NCBI RefSeq assembly: GCF_000026105.1
Contig: NC_008027.1
Coordinates: 5,476,501 to 5,540,500 of the forward strand
Origin: Pseudomonas entomophila L48
Lineage (GTDB): Bacteria > Pseudomonadota > Gammaproteobacteria > Pseudomonadales > Pseudomonadaceae
DNA: 64,000 bases
Direction of reading: 5' to 3'
Position 1 is the stretch's first letter. Each line of letters opens with the position of its first letter. Below are positions 26,625-35,978 of this stretch, piece after piece. The position numbers were made by a program, and so were the translations under genes. The notes below the pieces were generated by a model. It was not told the DNA's origin. It searched no databases and saw only the letters and a program-made list of their open reading frames with translations.

Positions 26625-28685
26625 TCAGAAGTCCTTGCACAGCCGCAAGGCGTCGTAGATCGCCGCGTGCACGTTGCGCTGGGCCACGCAGTCGCCGATG
26701 CGGTACAGCAGGTAACCCTCGCCCGGCTGGCTGAGAATCGGCTGCGGCTTGATGGCGAACAGCGCCTCGACATCGATCTGGCCCTTGTTGCGCGAGCCGT
26801 CCTTCAGCGCGTAGTACAGCTGTTCGTCCGGCCGTACACCGTTCTCGATCACCACCTGGTCGACCACCCGCTCTTCCTTGCCGCCGGTGTACTCGTTCTC
26901 GAGCACCGCCACCAGCTTGTCGCCCTCGCGGTAGACCTTTTCCAGCATCATGTCGCCGGTCATGATCACTTCCTTCGGGTACAGGCTGCGGTAGTAGGTC
27001 GGGAAGGTGGTGCCGCCCATGGCCACGCCCGGCTTGATGTCGTCGGTGACGATCTCCACCTGGGCGCCCTTGTCGGCCAGGAAGTCGGCGGTGGACATGC
27101 CGGTGAACTCGCAGATCGTGTCGTACACCAGCACGTTCTTGCCCGGCGCGACCTTGCCGTCGAGCACGTCCCAGCTGCTCACCACCAACCCTTCGGCGGC
27201 GCCCCAATGCTCGTTCTGCTCGACGAACGGATGGCCGCCCACCGCCAGCACGATGATGTCCGGGCGCAGGTCCTGGATGGTCGCCACGTCGGCGGCGGTG
27301 CCCAGGCGCAGGTCGACCTTCAGGCGGGCGAACTCCAGCTGGTACCAGCGGGTGATGCCGGCGATCTGGTCGCGTTGCGGGGCTTTGGCGGCGATGGTGA
27401 TCTGCCCGCCAATCTGCTCTTTCTTCTCGAACACGGTGACGTCGTGGCCACGCTCGGCGGCGACGCGGGCCGCCTCCATGCCGGCAGGGCCGGCGCCGAC
27501 CACCACCACCTTGCGCTTCGGCCCGGTGGATTTCTCGATGATATGCGGCACACCCATGTATTCACGGGAGGTCGCGGCGTTCTGGATGCACAGCACGTCC
27601 AGGCCCTGGTACTGGCGGTCGATGCAGTAGTTGGCGCCAACGCACTGCTTGATCTGGTCGACCTGGCCCATCTTGATCTTGGCGATCAGGTGCGGGTCGG
27701 CGATGTGCGCGCGGGTCATGCCGACCATGTCGACATAGCCGCCTTCAAGGATGCGCGTGGCCTGGTTCGGGTCCTTGATGTTCTGCGCGTGCAGCACCGG
27801 GACCTTGACCACTTCCTTGATGCCGGCCGCCAGGTGCAGGAAAGGCTCCGGCGGGTAGCTCATGTTGGGGATGACGTTGGCCAGGGTGTTGTGGGTGTCG
27901 CAGCCCGAGCCGACCACACCGATGAAATCGAGCATGCCGGTGGCGTCGTAGTAGGCGGCGATCTGTTTCATGTCCTCGTGGCTCAAGCCATCGGGGTGGA
28001 ACTCGTCGCCGCAGATGCGCATGCCCACGCAGAAGTCGTCACCGACTTCCTTGCGCACGGCCTTGAGCACTTCCAGGCCGAACTTCATGCGGCCCTCGAA
28101 GGTGCCGCCCCATTCGTCGGTGCGCTTGTTGACCCGTGGGCTCCAGAACTGGTCGATCATGTGCTGGTGCACGGCCGACAGTTCGACGCCGTCCAGGCCG
28201 CCCTCCTTCGCCCGGCGCGCCGCTTGCGCATAGTTGCCGATCACCCGCCAGATCTCTTCTGGTTCGATGGTCTTGCAGGTGGCGCGGTGCACCGGTTCGC
28301 GGATACCCGACGGCGACATCAGCGTCGGCCAGTTGAAGCCGTCCCAACGTGAGCGACGGCCCATGTGGGTAATCTGGATCATGATCTTGGCGCCATGCTT
28401 GTGCATGGCGTCGGCGAGGTTCTGGAAGTGCGGGATGATGCGGTCGGTGGACAGGTTGACCGACGACCACCACTCCTGCGGGCTGTCGATGGCCACCACC
28501 GACGAGCCGCCGCAAATCGCCAGGCCGATGCCGCCCTTGGCCTTCTCTTCGTAGTACTTCACGTAGCGGTCGGTGGTCATGCCGCCGTCGGTGGCGTAGA
28601 CCTCGGCGTGCGCGGTGCTGAGTACGCGGTTGCGGATGGTCAGTTTGCCGATCTGGATCGGCTGGAACATTGCTTCGAATGCCAT
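26625..28685 (-). CDS. dgcA: Dimethylglycine demethylation protein DgcA
   Basis: 686 residues. An N-terminal FMN TIM barrel of the Old Yellow Enzyme/trimethylamine-dehydrogenase type (about 5-340; GVELSAVHQHMIDQFWSP) is followed by FAD/NAD-binding domains from about 385 (KVVVVGAGPAGMEAARVAAERG). It demethylates dimethylglycine to sarcosine. The Fe-S ligand segment reads CVGANYC-X11-C (C348, C354, C366), with Ala351 where trimethylamine dehydrogenase has its second Cys. The start has GGAGA 8 bp upstream. Confidence 0.92.
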   Translation of the reverse strand: MAFEAMFQPIQIGKLTIRNRVLSTAHAEVYATDGGMTTDRYVKYYEEKAKGGIGLAICGGSSVVAIDSPQEWWSSVNLSTDRIIPHFQNLADAMHKHGAKIMIQITHMGRRSRWDGFNWPTLMSPSGIREPVHRATCKTIEPEEIWRVIGNYAQAARRAKEGGLDGVELSAVHQHMIDQFWSPRVNKRTDEWGGTFEGRMKFGLEVLKAVRKEVGDDFCVGMRICGDEFHPDGLSHEDMKQIAAYYDATGMLDFIGVVGSGCDTHNTLANVIPNMSYPPEPFLHLAAGIKEVVKVPVLHAQNIKDPNQATRILEGGYVDMVGMTRAHIADPHLIAKIKMGQVDQIKQCVGANYCIDRQYQGLDVLCIQNAATSREYMGVPHIIEKSTGPKRKVVVVGAGPAGMEAARVAAERGHDVTVFEKKEQIGGQITIAAKAPQRDQIAGITRWYQLEFARLKVDLRLGTAADVATIQDLRPDIIVLAVGGHPFVEQNEHWGAAEGLVVSSWDVLDGKVAPGKNVLVYDTICEFTGMSTADFLADKGAQVEIVTDDIKPGVAMGGTTFPTYYRSLYPKEVIMTGDMMLEKVYREGDKLVAVLENEYTGGKEERVVDQVVIENGVRPDEQLYYALKDGSRNKGQIDVEALFAIKPQPILSQPGEGYLLYRIGDCVAQRNVHAAIYDALRLCKDF

Positions 28686-28700
28686 GACGCTGTCTCCGGC

Positions 28701-29231
28701 TTACAACGGCTTCGTAACGAACAGGCCGTCTTCGTGGCCTTCTTCCGACCCGCCGTAGACCTGTTCGGCCACGGTGCGGATCGAGCTGCCGCGGGCAGCG
28801 AGAATCTGGTCCATGGCCCCGGCGAACCAGCCGGTGAACATGTAGTCGACCTTGCGGCCGCACTTGCCATAGACGTACACGAATGCGGAGTGCTTGAGCT
28901 TGACGCTGCAGGTGCCTTTATCCAGGTCGATGTCCTGGATCTGGAACAGGCCCCAGCCACGCTGGGACAGGCGCTTCATGTAGTGCTCGAACACCGCCAC
29001 GCCTTCCAGGCCATGGCACTCGGCTTCTTTCTCGCACCAGTGCCAGGCGGACTTGTAGCCGGCCTTGTAGAGGATTTCGGCGTACTGCTCGGCGCCCAGC
29101 ACTTCCTCGATGCCCATGTGGTTGTTGACGAAGAAATGCCGGGGCACGTAGAGCATCGGCAGGGCGTCGCTGGTCCAGACACCGGTCTCGCTGTCGACTT
29201 CGATTGGCAATTGCGGGGCGATCTTGGCCAT
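28701..29231 (-). CDS. DUF5943 protein of the dimethylglycine operon
   Basis: 176 residues of unknown function. The sequence is compact and soluble, with a V4R-like look: aromatic-rich YKAGYKSAWHWCEKEAECHG in the middle and SAFVYVYGKCGRKVDYMFTG near the C-terminus. Several Cys and His could bind a metal, but no known metal motif is complete. It sits between the dipeptidase gene and dgcA in the same order as in P. aeruginosa (PA5396-PA5401 region, from memory). It is therefore likely an accessory to dimethylglycine breakdown. Confidence 0.75.
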   Translation of the reverse strand: MAKIAPQLPIEVDSETGVWTSDALPMLYVPRHFFVNNHMGIEEVLGAEQYAEILYKAGYKSAWHWCEKEAECHGLEGVAVFEHYMKRLSQRGWGLFQIQDIDLDKGTCSVKLKHSAFVYVYGKCGRKVDYMFTGWFAGAMDQILAARGSSIRTVAEQVYGGSEEGHEDGLFVTKPL

Positions 29232-29308
29232 GGAAACTCAACTCCATAAAATTTTTGTTTGGATGCCCCGGCGTTGCTGGCAGGGGCTTTCAGGCTTGGA
29301 GAGCGGCT

Positions 29309-30286
29309 TTATTCGCCCCAGACGTCCTTCAGGACATTGACCCAGTTTTCGCCCATGATCTTGCGCACCACCCGTTCGGAGTGGCCGCGTTTGAGCAGGG
29401 TTTCGGTCAGGTTGGGGAACTCGCCGACGGTACGGATGCCCAGCGGGTTGATGATCTTGCCGAAGTTGGTCAGGCGCCGGGCGTAGCCCTTGTCGTGGGT
29501 GAGGTACTCGAAGAAGTCCTGGCCATGGCCCTGGGTGAAGTCGGTGCCGATGCCGATGGCGTCCTCGCCAACGATGTTCATGGTGTACTCGATGGCCTCG
29601 GCGTAGTCGTCGATGGTCGAGTCGATGCCCTTGGCCAGGAACGGCGCGAACATGGTCACACCGACGAAACCGCCGTGGTCGGCGATGAACTTCAGCTCTG
29701 CATCGGACTTGTTGCGCGGGTGTTCTTTAAGGCCCGAGGGCAGGCAGTGGGAATAGCAGACCGGCTTCTTCGACTCGAGGATGACCTCTTCGGAGGTCTT
29801 GGAGCCGACGTGCGAGAGGTCGCACATGATGCCGACGCGGTTCATCTCAGCGACGATCTCGCGGCCAAAGCCCGACAGACCGCCATCACGCTCGTAGCAA
29901 CCGGTGCCCACCAGGTTCTGGGTGTTGTAGCACATCTGCACGATGCCCACGCCGAGCTGCTTGAACACGTCGACATAGGCGATCTGGTCCTCGAACGCAT
30001 GGGCGTTCTGGAAGCCGAAGAGGATGCCGGTCTTGCCCAGCTCCTTGGCCTTGCGGATGTCGGCGGTGGTGCGCACCGGCATCACCAGGTCGCTGTTCTC
30101 GCGGATCAGTTTCTGGCTGGACGCGATGTTGTCGACGGTGGCCTTGAAGCCCTCCCACACCGACACCGTGCAGTTGGCCGCGGTCAGCCCGCCCTTGCGC
30201 ATGTCCTCGAACAGCTCGCGGTTCCATTTGGCAATGATCAGGCCGTCGATGACGATGCTGTCGGCGTGAAGTTCGGCTGGGCTCAT
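29309..30286 (-). CDS. Membrane-dipeptidase family protein of the dimethylglycine operon
   Basis: 325 residues, M19 renal-dipeptidase fold (a zinc amidohydrolase barrel). Visible elements are NTQNLVGTGCYERDGGLSGFG, VGIMCDLSHVGSKTSEEVI and a late GIGTDFTQGHG. The usual N-terminal HxD zinc motif (HNDL) is here IDGLIIAKWN, so metal binding may be altered and peptidase activity is not certain. The MSPAELHADS start follows GGGGACAGCCTG. First gene of the dgc operon; its substrate is unknown. Confidence 0.8.
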   Translation of the reverse strand: MSPAELHADSIVIDGLIIAKWNRELFEDMRKGGLTAANCTVSVWEGFKATVDNIASSQKLIRENSDLVMPVRTTADIRKAKELGKTGILFGFQNAHAFEDQIAYVDVFKQLGVGIVQMCYNTQNLVGTGCYERDGGLSGFGREIVAEMNRVGIMCDLSHVGSKTSEEVILESKKPVCYSHCLPSGLKEHPRNKSDAELKFIADHGGFVGVTMFAPFLAKGIDSTIDDYAEAIEYTMNIVGEDAIGIGTDFTQGHGQDFFEYLTHDKGYARRLTNFGKIINPLGIRTVGEFPNLTETLLKRGHSERVVRKIMGENWVNVLKDVWGE

Positions 30287-30572
30287 CAGGCTGTCCCCTT
30301 TTATCGAGTGTGACCGCGCCGAATCCTGTGCCGGCGCTTTGGGGCCAGCATATGCCTGCGGCTGGATGCGCCCCGATGCAAAAACGACAGGGGGTTTGCC
30401 GAAAGCGTCAACGGCCGCCCCGGCGCGCTCTGGCACGGTGCTCGGTGATGAGAGCCAGTCTCGACAACCGGAGTTTGTAAGGCTTTGATGAACTTTTTGT
30501 CAGGGAGCTATCGCCGCCAACACCGGCTGAGCGAGAATCCTGCGATTCGTCAGCCTGATCGGGAGAAAACGG
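30287..30572. promoter_or_regulatory. dgc operon / lprI-like divergent control region
   Basis: 286 bp between divergent starts. No gene. It must hold the dgc promoter; I could not recognise a definite GbdR site. Confidence 0.35.
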
Positions 30573-30974
30573 ATGAAATCAATGGCATGGCTGGTGCTGC
30601 TGGCCGTCGCTTGCGGCGCGCAGGCCGCCGAGGAAGAAAGCACGCCCTGCGACAACGTCGAAAGCGACCAGCAAGGCTATGCGTGCGCGGCCTACAACAA
30701 GCAGACCGCCGAGCGGGAGCTGAAGGCGGCCTACGACGACCTGATCCAGCGCATCCGCGACCAGTACGCGGACGAGAGCGACAAGGCCGCCGCCCTGAGT
30801 GCGAAGATGGAAGCGGCGGAGAAACTCTGGGCCCAGTTGCGCGACGCCGACTGCAAGGTCGAGACCTATGCCGAGAAGCCCGGTAGCAAGGCCTTCGAGG
30901 CGGCGTGGAACACCTGTGTGGCGCAGCGCAGCGACGAGCGTTCGGAATACCTGCAGTCGATCGGCCAGCAGTAG
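30573..30974 (+). CDS. Secreted LprI-family (DUF1311) protein
   Basis: 133 residues. A signal peptide ends at ACGAQAAEE, so the product is periplasmic. Four cysteines sit in a lysozyme-inhibitor LprI-type helical domain (YNKQTAERELKAAYDDL, then LWAQLRDADCKVE and WNTCVAQRSDERSEYL). Members of this family can inhibit lysozyme in mycobacteria; the role here is unproven. It is single, preceded by GGGAGAAAACGG, and ends at a REP pair. Confidence 0.75.
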   Translation: MKSMAWLVLLAVACGAQAAEEESTPCDNVESDQQGYACAAYNKQTAERELKAAYDDLIQRIRDQYADESDKAAALSAKMEAAEKLWAQLRDADCKVETYAEKPGSKAFEAAWNTCVAQRSDERSEYLQSIGQQ

Positions 30975-30991
30975 AAACTGCCATCGGCAAC

Positions 30992-31076
30992 TGTAGGAGC
31001 GGCTTCAGCCGCGATCACCCGCAAAGCGGGTGCCAGGCACCGGGGTGCCCGCATCGCGGCTGAAGCCGCTCCTACA
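30992..31076. repeat. REP pair, class GGCTTCAGCC, with extra loop hairpin
   Basis: Inverted pair between convergent genes. The loop contains GGTGCCAGGCACCGG, a palindromic segment also found in the loop of the pair at 34124. Confidence 0.88.
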
Positions 31077-31088
31077 GTCGAAGCTGTC

Positions 31089-32033
31089 TCATGACACCGC
31101 CAACCGCCTGTCCTCCCGCGGACACCGCTCGAACCGCGCCCGGTAACAACGGGTGAAATACGACGCCGACTCGAACCCGCACGCCACCGCAACCTCCAAC
31201 ACGCTCATGTCGGTCTGGCGCAACAGCTGCCGGGCCTTGTCCAGCCGCAGCCGCAGGTAGAAGCCACTGGGCGTGTCGTCCAGGTGCAGACGGAACAACC
31301 GCTCCAGCTGGCGCCGGGTGACCTGCACCGCATCGGCCAGCACCTGGGTGTTCAGCGGCAGCTCGGTGTTGCGCTCCATCTCCCCGATCACCTTGACCAG
31401 CTTCTTGTTGCGCAGCCCGTAGCGCGTGGCGATCTGCATGCGCTGGTGGTCCTGGCGCGGGCGGATGCGCCCGAGCACGAACTGCTCCGACACCTGTACC
31501 GCCAGCTCGCTACCGTGGGCCTGGGCGATGAGGTCGAGCATCAGGTCAATGGACGCGGTACCGCCCGCGCAAGTGATGCGCCGACGGTCGATCTCGAACA
31601 GTTCCTGGGTGGCCTGCAAGCGTGGGTAGCGCTCCTTGAACGCCTCCAGCGCCTCCCAGTGCAAGGTGGCGCGGTGGCCGTCGAGCAGGCCGGCTTCGGC
31701 GAGCACCATGGCGCCGGTGTCGATACCGCCGAGCACCACGCCTTCGTGATCGAAGCGACGCAAATGCTGCTGTAGCAACGGCCCATGGCAGGCCAGCGGT
31801 TCGAAGCCGGCGACCACCAGCAACAGCCGGGCATGCTCGCCCTCGCCCAGCACGCCATCAGCGTTCACCGACATGCCATTGCTCGCCTGCACCGCGCCGC
31901 CGTCCAGGCTGAGCACGCGCCAGCGATACAACGGCCCACGGAAGCGATTGGCCACCCGCAGCGGCTCGATGGCGCTGATGAAACCCATGGCCGAGAAACC
32001 CGGCAGCAGCAGGAAATCGATGGTTTCAGGCAT
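31089..32033 (-). CDS. cdhR: GlxA-family regulator of carnitine catabolism
   Basis: 314 residues. An N-terminal DJ-1/PfpI-like (GATase1) domain (about 1-175; LLLPGFSAMGFISAIEPLRVAN) is followed by a C-terminal AraC-type double HTH (VTRRQLERLFRLHLDDTPSG and VAVACGFESASYFTRCYRA). It is divergent from caiX and the carnitine genes, as cdhR is in P. aeruginosa, so it probably activates them in response to carnitine. The MPETIDF start has GGAGCGAGCA before it. Confidence 0.88.
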   Translation of the reverse strand: MPETIDFLLLPGFSAMGFISAIEPLRVANRFRGPLYRWRVLSLDGGAVQASNGMSVNADGVLGEGEHARLLLVVAGFEPLACHGPLLQQHLRRFDHEGVVLGGIDTGAMVLAEAGLLDGHRATLHWEALEAFKERYPRLQATQELFEIDRRRITCAGGTASIDLMLDLIAQAHGSELAVQVSEQFVLGRIRPRQDHQRMQIATRYGLRNKKLVKVIGEMERNTELPLNTQVLADAVQVTRRQLERLFRLHLDDTPSGFYLRLRLDKARQLLRQTDMSVLEVAVACGFESASYFTRCYRARFERCPREDRRLAVS

Positions 32034-32178
32034 TGCTCGCTCCACGGTAAAAGTGGTCGCCTCCGTGCAAGTCTTGGTCGCCAGGGTGCGATTTTCCACC
32101 CTGCCGCCAGCGTAGCTTGTTCACACGGCCCGCAGAGGCCGGCACCCATAAAAAACGCACTGCCGATGGAGAGCCACC

Positions 32179-33123
32179 ATGCAACGCTTTATCCGCCGCA
32201 GCCTGTTGTCCCTCGCACTCAGCACCACCTTTGTTTCCCCGCTATTCGCCGCCGAACCCGCCGCCTGCAAGGACGTGCGCCTGGGCGTGGTCAACTGGAC
32301 CGACGTGATCGCCACCAGCGCCATGGCCCAGGTGCTGCTCGACGGCCTGGGCTACCAGACCAAGCAGACCAGCGCCTCGCAGCAGATCATCTTCGCCGGC
32401 ATCCGCGACAAGCGCCTGGACATGTTCCTGGGGTACTGGAACCCGATCATGACCCAGACCATCACCCCGTTCATCCAGGCCAACCAGGTCAAGGTGCTCG
32501 ACAAGCCCAGCCTGGAAGACGCCCGCGCCACCCTCGCCGTGCCCAAGTACCTCGCCGACAAGGGCCTGAAGACCTTCGCCGACATCCACAAGTTTGAGAA
32601 GGAACTCGGCGGCAAGCTCTACGGCATCGAGCCGGGCTCGGGCGCCAACACCCAGATCAAGGCGATGATCGCCAAGAACCAGTTCGACCTGGGCAAGTTC
32701 CAGCTGGTCGAGTCGAGCGAGGCCGGCATGCTCGCCGCGGTGGATCGCGCGGTGCGGCGCAAGGAGGCGGTGGTGTTCTTCGGCTGGGCGCCGCACCCGA
32801 TGAACGTGAACATCGACATGGTCTACCTCGGCGACAGCCAGGACGCCCTCGGCCCGGACGAAGGCCGCGCCACGGTGTGGACAGTGACCGCGCCGGATTA
32901 CGCCGAACGCTGCCCCAATGCCAGTCGCCTGCTCGCCAACCTGAGCTTCAGCGCCGAAGACGAGAGCCGGATGATGCAGCCGCTGCTCGACCACAAGGAC
33001 GCCCTGGAGTCCGCCCGCCAGTGGCTCAAGGACCACCCCGAGGACAAGGCGCGCTGGCTTGAAGGGGTAACGACCTTTGACGGCAAGCCGGCTGCGGACA
33101 ACCTCAAGCTCACCGCCAACTGA
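32179..33123 (+). CDS. caiX: Carnitine-binding periplasmic protein
   Basis: 314 residues with a signal peptide ending at PLFAAEP. OpuAC-type quaternary-amine binding protein; aromatic and conserved segments include VVNWTDVIATSAMAQVLL, MFLGYWNP, YGIEPGSG and FFGWAPHPMN. It is paralogous to ChoX at 39632. No permease lies beside it; in P. aeruginosa CaiX works through the separately encoded CbcWV (ChoWV) core, which here is 8 kb downstream. Confidence 0.88.
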   Translation: MQRFIRRSLLSLALSTTFVSPLFAAEPAACKDVRLGVVNWTDVIATSAMAQVLLDGLGYQTKQTSASQQIIFAGIRDKRLDMFLGYWNPIMTQTITPFIQANQVKVLDKPSLEDARATLAVPKYLADKGLKTFADIHKFEKELGGKLYGIEPGSGANTQIKAMIAKNQFDLGKFQLVESSEAGMLAAVDRAVRRKEAVVFFGWAPHPMNVNIDMVYLGDSQDALGPDEGRATVWTVTAPDYAERCPNASRLLANLSFSAEDESRMMQPLLDHKDALESARQWLKDHPEDKARWLEGVTTFDGKPAADNLKLTAN

Positions 33124-33131
33124 CAGATCGC

Positions 33132-33202
33132 ATCGCGGATGAATCCGCTCCTACACCGCCCAGGAGGCAGCACGCCTCCTGTAGGAGCGGATTCATCCGC
33201 GA
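33132..33202. repeat. REP pair inside the carnitine operon, class GCGGATTCATCCGC
   Basis: Inverted pair between caiX and cdhC, starting 9 bp after the caiX stop. It could separate transporter from enzyme mRNA stability. Confidence 0.9.
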
Positions 33203-33234
33203 AAAGCCCACAAACGATTCCAGAAGGAACCCCC

Positions 33235-34119
33235 ATGAACCACGACGTCATCATCACCTGCGCCCTCACCGGCGCCGGCGACACGGTAGCCAAGAGCCAC
33301 CTGGTCCCGGTCACCCCGAAACAGATCGCCGAATCCGCTGTCGAGGCTGCCAAGGCCGGCGCCACCGTGGTCCACTGCCACGTCCGCGATCCGCAGACCG
33401 GCCGCTTCAGCCGCGACGTGAACCTCTACCGCGAGGTCATGGAGCGCATCCGCGAAGCCGACGTGGACATCATCGTCAACCTCACCGCCGGCATGGGCGG
33501 CGACCTGGAGATCGGCCCCGGCGAGTCGCCGATGGAATTCGGCCCAGGCACCGACCTGATCGGTCCGCTGGAGCGCCTGGCCCACGTCGAGGCGTTGCTG
33601 CCGGAAATCTGCACCCTCGATTGCGGCACCCTCAACTTTGGCGACGGCAATGCCATCTATGTCTCCACCCCTGCCCAACTACGCGCTGGCGCCAAGCGCA
33701 TCACCGAGCTGGGCGTGAAGGCCGAGCTGGAAATCTTCGACACCGGCCACCTGTGGTTCGCCAAGCAGATGATCAAGGAAGGCCTGCTGGACGACCCGCT
33801 GTTCCAGCTGTGCCTGGGTATCCCCTGGGGCGCGCCGGCCGACACCACCACCATGAAAGCGATGGTCGACAACCTGCCGGCCGACGTGACCTGGGCCGGC
33901 TTCGGCATCGGCCGCATGCAGATGCCCATGGCTGCCCAGGCGGTGCTGCTCGGCGGCAACGTGCGGGTGGGGCTGGAAGACAACCTCTACCTGGACCGCG
34001 GCGTGCTGGCCAGTAACGGCCAGTTGGTCGAACGGGCGGCGCAAATCATCACCCGCATGGGCGCCCGCGTGCTCACCCCGGCCGAAGGCCGGGAAAAGAT
34101 GAACCTCAAGCGCCGCTAA
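33235..34119 (+). CDS. cdhC: Dehydrocarnitine cleavage enzyme (BKACE family)
   Basis: 294 residues of the beta-keto-acid cleavage (DUF849) family. The zinc-binding HCHVRD motif is near residue 46; [12 protein letters not shown] carries another active-site Glu/His cluster. It condenses 3-dehydrocarnitine with acetyl-CoA to give betainyl-CoA and acetoacetate. It lies between caiX and lcdH as in P. aeruginosa. The [10 protein letters not shown] start follows AGAAGGAACCCCC; upstream in-frame sequence is REP. Confidence 0.9.
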   Translation: MNHDVIITCALTGAGDTVAKSHLVPVTPKQIAESAVEAAKAGATVVHCHVRDPQTGRFSRDVNLYREVMERIREADVDIIVNLTAGMGGDLEIGPGESPMEFGPGTDLIGPLERLAHVEALLPEICTLDCGTLNFGDGNAIYVSTPAQLRAGAKRITELGVKAELEIFDTGHLWFAKQMIKEGLLDDPLFQLCLGIPWGAPADTTTMKAMVDNLPADVTWAGFGIGRMQMPMAAQAVLLGGNVRVGLEDNLYLDRGVLASNGQLVERAAQIITRMGARVLTPAEGREKMNLKRR

Positions 34120-34123
34120 CCCC

Positions 34124-34209
34124 TGTAGGAGCCGGCTTTGCCGGCGAACCAGGCAACTCGGTGCCAGGCACCGGCCATGCCGGTGTTCGCCGGCAAACCG
34201 GCGCCTACA
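34124..34209. repeat. REP pair inside the carnitine operon, class GCCGGCTTTGCCGGC
   Basis: Inverted pair between cdhC and lcdH. Arms carry an extra T (GGCTTTGCCGGC), matched by a compensating A in the other arm. The loop shares GGTGCCAGGCACCGG with the pair at 30992. Confidence 0.88.
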
Positions 34210-34243
34210 GGCCATCGCCAAATCAGCTTTCATGGAGTGCCAT

Positions 34244-35209
34244 ATGCCTTTCATCACCGACATCAAGACCTTCGCCGCCCTCGGTAGCGGCGTGATCGGC
34301 AGCGGCTGGGTCGCCCGCGCCCTGGCCCACGGCCTGGACGTCATCGCCTGGGACCCGGCCCCCGGCGCCGAAGCAGCCCTGCGCAAACGTATCGCCAACG
34401 CCTGGCCAGCCCTGCAGAAGCAGGGCCTGGCCCCCGGCGCATCGCCGGACCGCCTGACCTTCGTCGCCACCATCGAGGCGTGCGTGCGCGACGCCGACTT
34501 CATCCAGGAAAGCGCACCGGAACGCCTGGACCTCAAGCTCGACCTGCACGCAAAGATCAGCGCCGCCGCCAAGCCAGACGCAATCATCGGCTCCAGCACC
34601 TCGGGGCTGCTGCCCAGCGAGTTCTACGAGTCGGCCACCCACCCCGAACGCTGCGTGGTCGGCCACCCGTTCAACCCGGTGTACCTGCTGCCACTGGTGG
34701 AGATCGTCGGCGGCCGCAACACCAGCCCCGACGCCATCGAAGCGGCGAAGACCATCTACACCGCATTGGGCATGCGCCCGCTGCACGTGCGCAAGGAAGT
34801 CCCCGGCTTCATCGCCGACCGCCTGCTCGAAGCGCTGTGGCGCGAAGCCCTGCACCTGGTCAACGACGGGGTGGCCAGCACCGGCGAGATCGACGATGCA
34901 ATCCGCTTCGGCGCAGGCCTGCGCTGGTCGTTCATGGGCACCTTCCTCACCTACACCCTCGCCGGTGGCGACGCCGGCATGCGCCACTTCATGGCCCAGT
35001 TCGGCCCGGCGTTGAAGCTGCCCTGGACCTACCTGCCAGCCCCGGATCTGACCGACAAGCTGATCGATGATGTGGTGGAAGGCACCTCGGAGCAACTGGG
35101 CGAACGTAGCATCGCCGCCCTGGAACGCTATCGTGATGACACCCTGCTGGCAGTACTGGAAGCGGTGCGCAGCAGCAAGGCCAGCCACGGCATGGCCTTC
35201 GGCGATTGA
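34244..35209 (+). CDS. lcdH: L-carnitine dehydrogenase
   Basis: 321 residues, 3-hydroxyacyl-CoA-dehydrogenase fold. The NAD-binding [17 protein letters not shown] is near residue 15; [11 protein letters not shown] and [16 protein letters not shown] are family motifs. It oxidises L-carnitine to 3-dehydrocarnitine, the first step of aerobic breakdown. The ATG at 34244 has GGAG 6 bp before it, and the four-codon longer start is less likely. The next gene follows after 10 bp. Confidence 0.92.
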   Translation: MPFITDIKTFAALGSGVIGSGWVARALAHGLDVIAWDPAPGAEAALRKRIANAWPALQKQGLAPGASPDRLTFVATIEACVRDADFIQESAPERLDLKLDLHAKISAAAKPDAIIGSSTSGLLPSEFYESATHPERCVVGHPFNPVYLLPLVEIVGGRNTSPDAIEAAKTIYTALGMRPLHVRKEVPGFIADRLLEALWREALHLVNDGVASTGEIDDAIRFGAGLRWSFMGTFLTYTLAGGDAGMRHFMAQFGPALKLPWTYLPAPDLTDKLIDDVVEGTSEQLGERSIAALERYRDDTLLAVLEAVRSSKASHGMAFGD

Positions 35210-35219
35210 GGAGAACCCG

Positions 35220-35693
35220 ATGCCCGCTCTGATCACCTACCGAACCCCAGTCCAGGAGGACTGGGTGGATTACAACGGGCATCTGCGCGATGCCTACTAC
35301 CTGCTGATCTTCAGTTATGCCACCGATGCGCTGATGGAGCGCATCGGCCTGGATGCCGACGCCCGTGGGCAGACAGGACACTCGTTATTCACCCTGGAGG
35401 CACACATCAACTACCTGCACGAGGTGAAGCTCGGTAGCGAGGTGTGGGTGCAGACGCAGATCATCGGTTTCGACAGGAAGCGCCTGCATCTGTACCACAG
35501 CCTGCATCGGGCAGGGTTCGACGAGGCGCTGGCAGCCAGTGAGCAGATGTTGCTGCATGTGGACCTGGCAGGGCCGAAGTCGGCGCCGTTCGGGGAGCAT
35601 AGTGTTGCCTTGTTGCAAGGACTGAAGGATGAGCAGCGTGATCTGCAGGCACCGCAATTTGTCGGGCGTGTACTGGGGTTACCTGCTGGCTGA
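35220..35693 (+). CDS. cdhB: Betainyl-CoA thioesterase
   Basis: 157 residues with a 4HBT hot-dog fold. VQEDWVDYNGHLRDAYYLLIF carries the catalytic Asp of this thioesterase group, and EAHINYLHEVKLGSEV follows. In carnitine catabolism it hydrolyses betainyl-CoA to glycine betaine, which then enters the gbc/dgc/sox route. Position directly after lcdH, with GAGGAGAACCC as ribosome site, supports the name. Confidence 0.88.
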   Translation: MPALITYRTPVQEDWVDYNGHLRDAYYLLIFSYATDALMERIGLDADARGQTGHSLFTLEAHINYLHEVKLGSEVWVQTQIIGFDRKRLHLYHSLHRAGFDEALAASEQMLLHVDLAGPKSAPFGEHSVALLQGLKDEQRDLQAPQFVGRVLGLPAG

Positions 35694-35978
35694 CAGATCC
35701 CGGGGGCGCAAAGCGCCCCCACTGCGCTCAAAAAAACAACCCCGGAAAGCCGTGAGCATCCGGGGCCAAGAGCGAGCAACATCCACTGTGCATGAAGTGG
35801 AGGTGACCAAACCTCCGGTGCCGTGAATGACTTCAGTGTGCGGCCTTCCTTCCCCTGCGATTTAGCCGTAAACGACCTGTTCTTAGCCAAAGCAGCCATC
35901 GCGGCAATCTGTCCTTGCCGCGCTGATGTGACGGACACAGAATCGATCGCAAACAACAGCGGCAAAAGGACAACAGTC
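35694..35978. other. Structured intergenic region after cdhB
   Basis: 285 bp without a gene. Three hairpins: GGGGGCGC/GCGCCCCC (35702-35720), CCCCGGA/TCCGGGG (35740-35765) and GGAGGT/ACCTCC (35799-35816). The last is enclosed by longer-range pairing of CACTG and GAAG (35784-35798) with CTTCAGTG near 35830. The first may end the cdh transcript, though no T-run follows. The rest could be a small RNA or a leader of the next gene; I do not recognise the family. Confidence 0.35.

Noticed and set aside
35823..35978. N-terminal extension of the small protein at 35979
   Set aside because: It overlaps predicted hairpins, has no ribosome site and is compositionally unlike the rest of the protein.
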